The position numbers and the translations under genes were made by a program. 10,390 bases of DNA from JACQHJ01 sp038063075 (GTDB taxonomy: Bacteria > Patescibacteriota > Microgenomatia > Levybacterales > UBA12049), in NCBI GenBank assembly GCA_038063075.1, contig JBBTVW010000059.1:1-10390 (forward strand), read 5' to 3'. Each line of letters opens with the position of its first letter. Position 1 is the first letter of the stretch. Under the pieces are notes generated by a model, which saw nothing but the letters and a program-made list of their open reading frames with translations, had not been told where the DNA came from and searched no databases. This document shows, one piece after another, positions 5,948 to 10,390 of this stretch.

Positions 5948-6205
5948 TTATTTTGGTAATGATTCACAAACTATTCCATCTTTATCTTTATCTAGCTTAT
6001 ACTTATCAAGTCTTGGTCCACCATTTTTAATAAAAAAATCTTGTGCATCCTCTTGAGTAAGAAAATCACTACAGAGAACCTTTGTATTAAACGAAGGATT
6101 TTCTCTTAATTGTATATATTCAAAGTCAACTGAGTAATTTAGCAAAAGAAGGAACATGAAGATAGAAATAGTAATAACAGTCCAAAGGAAACCATTCTTT
6201 ACCAT
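5948..6205 (-). CDS. Membrane-anchored excalibur calcium-binding domain protein
   Basis: This 85-residue protein has one N-terminal hydrophobic segment (about 6-23) without an obvious cleavage site, so it is probably a membrane anchor, then a linker to about residue 43. Residues 45-84 match the excalibur domain: C45-S-D-F, an EDAQDFF helix, LDKDKDGIVCESLP. The DxDxDG loop (D72, D74, D76) binds calcium in this family, and C45/C80 should form a disulfide, both fitting an extracellular location. Excalibur domains usually occur on surface proteins of bacteria, sometimes fused to nucleases; here the domain stands alone. It is the first gene of a two-gene unit with the small membrane protein downstream. 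Its promoter faces away from the polysaccharide cassette across a 152-base gap. The molecular role beyond calcium binding is unknown. Confidence 0.83.
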   Translation of the reverse strand: MVKNGFLWTVITISIFMFLLLLNYSVDFEYIQLRENPSFNTKVLCSDFLTQEDAQDFFIKNGGPRLDKYKLDKDKDGIVCESLPK

Positions 6206-6212
6206 TAGTTAT

Positions 6213-6241
6213 ATTAAATACCCTTTTTATTTTTATGTCTA
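6213..6241 (-). promoter_or_regulatory. Promoter of the excalibur gene (leaderless)
   Basis: On the minus strand, TAGACA (6236-6241) and TTTAAT (6213-6218), each one base off consensus, are exactly 17 bases apart. The -10 box ends 7 bases before the ATG at 6205, which puts the mRNA start at the start codon. No Shine-Dalgarno sequence is visible. Confidence 0.6.
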
Positions 6242-6311
6242 GGGGGTTCTAATTTAAGTACATTACTTTTTTTGTTAAGTTTCAAATCGCAAAAAAAATT
6301 AAAATTGGGTA

Positions 6312-6340
6312 AAGACATTTTTAAAATTTTATGCTACAAT
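6312..6340 (+). promoter_or_regulatory. Extended -10 promoter of the polysaccharide cassette
   Basis: AAGACA (6312-6317), a 17-base spacer and TACAAT (6335-6340), with TG one base upstream of the -10 box (TGCTACAAT), form a good extended promoter. The ATG at 6358 is 17 bases further on, giving a leader of about 10 bases without a ribosome site. It should drive both the FnIII membrane protein gene and the synthase gene. Confidence 0.65.
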
Positions 6341-6357
6341 TTGCGTGTTAAAAAAAT

Positions 6358-7245
6358 ATGGCTAGGAAATTATTGGTAGTAGTTATACTACTTTTTTGTT
6401 TTTTATTGGGATCTACGTCTTTAAATAAAGGAGATGCAATTAGTTGCAAAAATGAAAGACCACAAACAGCACCATTTCTTTTGTCTGCACAAGCAAAAGA
6501 TAGGAGTGTTGTTTTAACTTGGCAAGAAGCAGCAGATCCAGTAACACATTATTTAGTTGCTTATTCAAGAAATGAAATAGATCTTGAATTTGGAAATCCA
6601 AATGTTGGACCAAAAGGAACAACTACATATACAGTTACCGAACTTACAAATGGAGTAAAGTATTATTTTAAAGTGCGTGGTGAAAATGGTTGTAAGCCAG
6701 GAAAATTTTCTAATAAACTTTCAGCAACTGCTGGATACCCAAATGGAATTACAACTTCAAGGCAACCAAACTTATCAATTTATAAAATAGTAGAGGGGGC
6801 AACAGATTCAGCAGAATTAGAAAATGTTGAAGATGAAAAAGCACCACCACCAGCACCGCTTACAACAATAGAGGGTCAATCATTAAATTGTACAAGTTGT
6901 GTTGGTTTGAAAATGCTTTGCATAGAATTACTTTTATTAATTAGCTTTTTCTATTTTGCTAATAAATTCAAAATGGTAAAAAGAATTTATTCTATATTAA
7001 TACCATTATTTTTATATTTAATTTTTCAAAGAATAAATGGTACTTGTCCAAATGATAATTTTTGGTGTGAGTATTTTCCACAATTAAATGTAATCTTATT
7101 TATGGCATTTATCATTATTTATAAAAATAAATATTTAAATTTAAAGTTTACATTTATCGAAAACTTTTTAAAAAAGAAAAAAAATAATGAAAATAAAATT
7201 ACAGTAAAAACAATAAAGAAAATTAAGAAAGGAAAGGAAAAATAA
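6358..7245 (+). CDS. FnIII-domain membrane protein, putative partner of the polysaccharide synthase
   Basis: The 295 residues begin with a basic end and a hydrophobic stretch (MARKLLVVVILLFCFLLG), a signal peptide or anchor. Residues about 37-126 form a fibronectin type III domain: VVLTWQEAADPVTHYLVAYS, then TYTVTELTNGVKYYFKVRGEN, with the usual Trp and Tyr core. A linker with PPPAP (about 163-167) follows, then CTSC (178-181) and three hydrophobic helices at about 186-203, 209-226 and 243-256. A very lysine-rich C-terminus (271-295) is probably cytoplasmic. C30 and C112 bracket the FnIII domain, and C230 and C237 lie in the loop between the last two helices, so disulfides are possible. Only two bases separate its stop from the ATG of the synthase. 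FnIII domains often bind sugars or proteins at the surface, so a role in holding or exporting the polymer is inferred. No PilZ or other known synthase-partner domain is seen. Confidence 0.75.
   Translation: MARKLLVVVILLFCFLLGSTSLNKGDAISCKNERPQTAPFLLSAQAKDRSVVLTWQEAADPVTHYLVAYSRNEIDLEFGNPNVGPKGTTTYTVTELTNGVKYYFKVRGENGCKPGKFSNKLSATAGYPNGITTSRQPNLSIYKIVEGATDSAELENVEDEKAPPPAPLTTIEGQSLNCTSCVGLKMLCIELLLLISFFYFANKFKMVKRIYSILIPLFLYLIFQRINGTCPNDNFWCEYFPQLNVILFMAFIIIYKNKYLNLKFTFIENFLKKKKNNENKITVKTIKKIKKGKEK
7231..7239 (+). promoter_or_regulatory. Ribosome binding site of the synthase gene
   Basis: GGAAAGGAA sits 8 bases before the ATG at 7248, inside the last codons of the upstream gene. It is the only convincing Shine-Dalgarno-like sequence among the starts in this window, and it belongs to the one gene that must start internally on a long transcript. 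Confidence 0.55.
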
Positions 7246-7247
7246 TT

Positions 7248-10151
7248 ATGGAATCATTTATTCATAACATTCAATTATTCTTAGGAGATTTATCATTTTA
7301 TTCACAGCAATATTTAGATAGATATTCATTTCTTGTTCCACTTGGAATTATAGGAATTTGGAGATGGTCGATTTGGATGATGAAAGAAATTGTTGGTCTT
7401 CATTATCATCCTAAAACTGAATCATATAGAGCAAAGGTTTCAATTATCACCCCAGTTTACAATGAAAATCCACAAGTATTTACACAGGCATTAGAGTCTT
7501 GGAAGAAAAATAAACCATCAGAAATAATAGCTGTAATAGACTATACAGATAAAGTTTGTATTAAAATTTTTGAGAAGTTTAAGAAAACATTTCCTGGAGC
7601 AGTATTAATAGTTACTAAAGTTCCTGGAAAAAGACAAGCATTGGTTGATGGAATAAAGGTTGCAAAAAGTGAAATTGTTGCATTAGTAGATAGTGATACT
7701 ATTTGGGTAAGTGATACTTTAGAAAATGGTTTGCCTCCATTTAATGATAGTAAAATGGGTGGAGTCGCTACTTATCAAAGCGTTCTAAATCCTAAAACTT
7801 TTGCACAGAAAATATTTGATATTCAGCTTGATTTAAGATACAAGCATGAATATCCATTCCTAGCTGCATGTGGAGATGCGCTTGTTTGTCTTTCAGGTAG
7901 AACAGCATTTTACAAAAGAGAAATAGTTACTCCAATGCTAGATGATTTAGTAAATGAAAAGTTTCTAGGCAAACCTGTTATTTCAGGTGACGATAAAAGA
8001 TTAACGTATTTAGTTTTAGCAGCAGGTTATAAAGTTGCTTATCAAAGTAATTCTCATGTTTATACTCCTGGAATGGAAAGCTTAAGGGCTTATCTTAAAC
8101 AAAGACTTAGATGGACAAGAAATGGATTAAGAGCAGATCTTGGTGCAATACTTAGTGGTTGGCCACTAAAACATCCTGCATTATTATTCTTTCAAGTTGA
8201 TAAATTCTTGCAATCATTTGTTGTAATACTAAGTCCAATATATTTCTTTGTTTCGATTTATCTTGAGCTTTATATTGCAGCAGCAGTAATCTTTTGTTGG
8301 TGGTTTATAAGTAGAGCAATTAAGATCCATCCATATTTATCAAAGAATCCAAGAAATATTTATATTCTTCCAGGATATGTTTTATATTCTTTTTTTACTG
8401 GTTTAGTAAAGATTTACGCATTCTTTACACTTAATACTCAAGGTTGGATAACAAGATGGGATAAATCAAGACTTCCACATATGAAATTTATAAATTCACT
8501 ACCTCCATACTTTGCAACTTTGGCAGTAGTTTTGTTTTTGGCATATGGAGTTTATTTATATAAACAATATACATATTTATTACCAAATCAGCAAAGAAAG
8601 CATTTATTATCACAAGCATTATCATCTGACACTAAAACAATTGCTTCAGCTAGCGTATTAGGAACAGAGTCTGTACAAAAAGATCTTCTATCAAAAAGAT
8701 ATGAAGTTTTGGATAACGAATCTTTAGGTCAAATAGCAGAAAAATTTGGTGTAGATAGCGAGCAGCTTTACTATGCAAATATGGCAAAAGCCCCAAATAA
8801 ACTTATTAGAAAAGGACAAGTAATTTCTATTCCAGGAAAAGATATTGAATTAATTTCAGAGTTTAGTTTAGTAAGACCAGTTAGGGAAGATGCTGGAATT
8901 GGTGTTACATATGATAGTAAAACAAACACACTTTTAGTAACCGGAAGAGGAAAAGTTGTTACCCTTGGTGACATTATTGTAAGAGCAGGAAAGAACTATA
9001 TTTCAGAAGTTGCTCCTTATACTTATCTTTCTAAAGCAACTATTTTCTTAGCTGATGGAGTAACTCTAAGACTTGATAAAACAGAAGTTAAGTGGTTAAA
9101 GCTTGAAAGCAATAAAGATGGGTTTGCGATGCTTAGAAGCAGAAACGGTGACATTATTATTAATGGTGTAAAAATTACTTCTTGGGATAGTACAAAAAAC
9201 GATTATGACAAAGAATTAAAAGATGGTAGAAGTTTTATTCTGGTTAAAGATAACGCAAGAATGGATTTATATGATTCAGAAATTTCTTATCTTGGATATC
9301 CAACATCATCTGATATAGCAGTTTCTCCTTATGGAATATCTTGGAAATTATCTAGCTTAAAACTTAAAAATCATCTTTTAACAGGAGAGATTGTTAATAG
9401 TAAATTCCACCATAATTATTTTGGCGCATTTACGTACGGTGCAACAGGAATGGTTTGGAGAGGAAATGAATTCTATGAAAACACTAGATATGGCCTAGAT
9501 CCTCATGATGATTCTAATGGCTTTTTAGTTGAAAAAAATATTGCTCATGATAATGGTACTCATGGAATCATTTTTTCAAAAAGATGTATGTATAACACAA
9601 TTAGAGACAACATTTCTTATAACAATAAATTACATGGAATAATGCTTCATGAAACATCAGACTTTAATATAATTCAAAATAACACAGTAACAGGCAATGT
9701 AAGCGGAATAGTACTTTGGAGATCAAGTAATAATATTGTTTCAAATAATACAATTAAAAATAATAGACACGGTGTAAGGGCAAATGTAAGTTCAGATAAA
9801 AACACAATTGTAAATAATATAATTAATGGTAGCCTTTTATATGGAATATATTTCTATGATAAAGCAAATAATAACTTAATAAGTAATAATAATTTTGAAG
9901 GAAATAAAGTTGGGGTTTATATTAAATCCGCTTTCAATGAGATTAGTAAAAATGTTTTATATAATAATGGTGTTGGAATATATTTCCAAGAGAATGCGCT
10001 AAATAATAAGCTTACACAAAATCAAATTAAACAAAGTAAAGTTTATGGTATTTATTCAAAAGTAACAACACAGGTAAGTAATATTTTGGGTATTAATGAA
10101 TTGTACAGAAATAGAAAAGATTTAATGGGAATGGTAGATGAAGTAAATTAA
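7248..10151 (+). CDS. Fused family 2 polysaccharide synthase, LysM and AlgG-like C5-epimerase
   Basis: This 967-residue protein has four parts. After an N-terminal helix (about 27-47), residues 64-300 form a processive GT2 domain: VSIITPVYNENP, D98, GKRQAL (127-132), DSD (148-150), SGRTAFYKRE (216-225), SGDDKRLT (246-253) and QRLRW (285-289). These are the D, DxD, D, QxxRW motifs of hyaluronan synthase and Alg8-type enzymes. Helices follow at about 311-337, 339-358 and 371-395, then GWITR (399-403), then one more helix (419-439). Residues 484-530 are a LysM domain (YEVLDNESLGQIAEKFGV). From about 550 to 950 lies a right-handed beta-helix with N-rich repeats and YGLDPHDDS (748-756) plus HGIIFS (772-777), the motif block of AlgG mannuronan C5-epimerases. 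Inferred role: sugar polymerisation from nucleotide sugars in the cytoplasm, export, then uronate epimerisation outside. All key motifs are intact. The polymer could be alginate-like or a glycosaminoglycan. Confidence 0.88.
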   Translation: MESFIHNIQLFLGDLSFYSQQYLDRYSFLVPLGIIGIWRWSIWMMKEIVGLHYHPKTESYRAKVSIITPVYNENPQVFTQALESWKKNKPSEIIAVIDYTDKVCIKIFEKFKKTFPGAVLIVTKVPGKRQALVDGIKVAKSEIVALVDSDTIWVSDTLENGLPPFNDSKMGGVATYQSVLNPKTFAQKIFDIQLDLRYKHEYPFLAACGDALVCLSGRTAFYKREIVTPMLDDLVNEKFLGKPVISGDDKRLTYLVLAAGYKVAYQSNSHVYTPGMESLRAYLKQRLRWTRNGLRADLGAILSGWPLKHPALLFFQVDKFLQSFVVILSPIYFFVSIYLELYIAAAVIFCWWFISRAIKIHPYLSKNPRNIYILPGYVLYSFFTGLVKIYAFFTLNTQGWITRWDKSRLPHMKFINSLPPYFATLAVVLFLAYGVYLYKQYTYLLPNQQRKHLLSQALSSDTKTIASASVLGTESVQKDLLSKRYEVLDNESLGQIAEKFGVDSEQLYYANMAKAPNKLIRKGQVISIPGKDIELISEFSLVRPVREDAGIGVTYDSKTNTLLVTGRGKVVTLGDIIVRAGKNYISEVAPYTYLSKATIFLADGVTLRLDKTEVKWLKLESNKDGFAMLRSRNGDIIINGVKITSWDSTKNDYDKELKDGRSFILVKDNARMDLYDSEISYLGYPTSSDIAVSPYGISWKLSSLKLKNHLLTGEIVNSKFHHNYFGAFTYGATGMVWRGNEFYENTRYGLDPHDDSNGFLVEKNIAHDNGTHGIIFSKRCMYNTIRDNISYNNKLHGIMLHETSDFNIIQNNTVTGNVSGIVLWRSSNNIVSNNTIKNNRHGVRANVSSDKNTIVNNIINGSLLYGIYFYDKANNNLISNNNFEGNKVGVYIKSAFNEISKNVLYNNGVGIYFQENALNNKLTQNQIKQSKVYGIYSKVTTQVSNILGINELYRNRKDLMGMVDEVN

Positions 10152-10183
10152 AATACCTAAAATTCCGGCAAATATGTACTTTA

Positions 10184-10250
10184 AGCACGTAGTCTATGGC
10201 TAAGTAAGCCACAATTAGATTTCTGAATTATTAGGCATTGACAGCACGTA
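10184..10250 (+). repeat. Direct repeat AGCACGTA upstream of the transposase
   Basis: AGCACGTA occurs at 10184-10191 and again at 10243-10250, the second copy within the transposase promoter spacer. Between them lies the small dyad TGGCT-AAGTA-AGCCA (10197-10211), too short and without a T-run to be a good terminator for the synthase gene. The left end of the insertion sequence should be in this gap, but without the right end I cannot define its terminal inverted repeat. Confidence 0.35.
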
Positions 10251-10266
10251 ATAAAGAGTTCATAAT
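10238..10266 (+). promoter_or_regulatory. Promoter of the transposase gene (leaderless)
   Basis: A perfect TTGACA (10238-10243) and CATAAT (10261-10266) are separated by 17 bases. The -10 box ends 6 bases before the ATG at 10273, so the mRNA should start at or beside the start codon. Leaderless translation would keep transposase expression dependent on this promoter rather than on read-through with a ribosome site. Confidence 0.65.
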
Positions 10267-10272
10267 TAACTT

Positions 10273-10390
10273 ATGAATAAGAAATTTAGCCTCAATAACT
10301 TCCTTAAAAAGTACCCAAACGATGAAGCTTGTTTTATGGAAATTTATAAGAAAAGATATCCTAAAGGCGTTAATTGTACAGGTTGCAAAA
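10273..10390 (+). CDS. IS1595-family transposase, N-terminal fragment cut by window edge
   Basis: The first 39 codons are visible. They read MNKKFSLNNFLKKYPNDEACFMEIYKKR and continue YPKGVNCTGCK. The pattern of a phenylalanine/leucine-rich start, Y/F-P-N-D-E-A-C, then K-R-Y/W-P-x-G-V-x-C-x-x-C is the N-terminal zinc-ribbon region of IS1595-type (ISXO2-like) transposases, where the first cysteine pair (C35 and C38 here) begins a zinc finger. The DDE/DDN catalytic domain would lie beyond the window, so it is unknown whether the element is complete. The insertion sits about 120 bases after the polysaccharide synthase gene and marks that side of the cassette as a mobile boundary. Confidence 0.8.
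   Translation, partial: MNKKFSLNNFLKKYPNDEACFMEIYKKRYPKGVNCTGCK

Noticed and set aside
1..10390. CRISPR arrays or tandem spacer-repeat structures
   Set aside because: I saw no regularly spaced repeats of 20 bases or more anywhere in the window; the repeating pattern at the end of the synthase gene is at the protein level in the beta-helix.

Overview
The window is AT-rich DNA from a bacterium. The promoters have TTGACA/TATAAT-type boxes, and a bacterial tRNA-Gln is present with its U1-A72 pair and G73. The low GC, lysine- and asparagine-rich proteins, TAA-dominated stops, an HNH protein starting MPYKD and several apparently leaderless genes suggest a member of the Candidate Phyla Radiation (Patescibacteria). 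That assignment is an inference from style, not from a marker gene.

Layout. (1) Bases 1-843 (-) hold the N-terminal part of an MFS drug-antiporter-like transporter that runs off the left edge. (2) Bases 965-1374 (+) hold a small HNH-type zinc protein whose stop codon touches the first base of tRNA-Gln(CUG). (3) Bases 1499-2001 (-) hold a Phd/YefM-RelE type toxin-antitoxin pair with a strong promoter and a palindromic operator inside it. (4) Bases 2306-3247 (-) hold an unrecognised 313-residue protein with an internal repeat and a hydrophobic C-terminus. (5) Bases 3321-4619 (-) hold a glutamate dehydrogenase, divergent from a Crp/Fnr-family regulator at 4762-5406 (+); repeats lie between them. 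(6) Bases 5407-5652 are non-coding and contain two hairpins, one with a perfect 13-bp stem. (7) Bases 5653-6205 (-) hold a two-gene unit: a membrane-anchored excalibur (calcium-binding) protein and a small two-helix membrane protein. (8) Bases 6358-10151 (+) hold a two-gene cassette: a membrane protein with a fibronectin type III domain, then a 967-residue protein. (9) Bases 10273-10390 (+) hold the start of an IS1595-type transposase, cut by the right edge.

The most striking item is the 967-residue protein. It joins a processive family 2 glycosyltransferase of the hyaluronan synthase/Alg8 kind, its membrane region, a LysM domain and a right-handed beta-helix carrying the DPHD motif of AlgG-type mannuronan C5-epimerases. 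Read together, this suggests one polypeptide that polymerises a uronic-acid-containing polysaccharide inside, passes it across the membrane and epimerises it outside. The FnIII membrane protein two bases upstream is a plausible partner. The polymer's identity cannot be read from the sequence.

A second, window-wide pattern is that several genes have good -10 boxes ending only 6-10 bases before the ATG, so their mRNAs would start at or very near the start codon. This pattern also decided the starts chosen for the HNH gene and the glutamate dehydrogenase.
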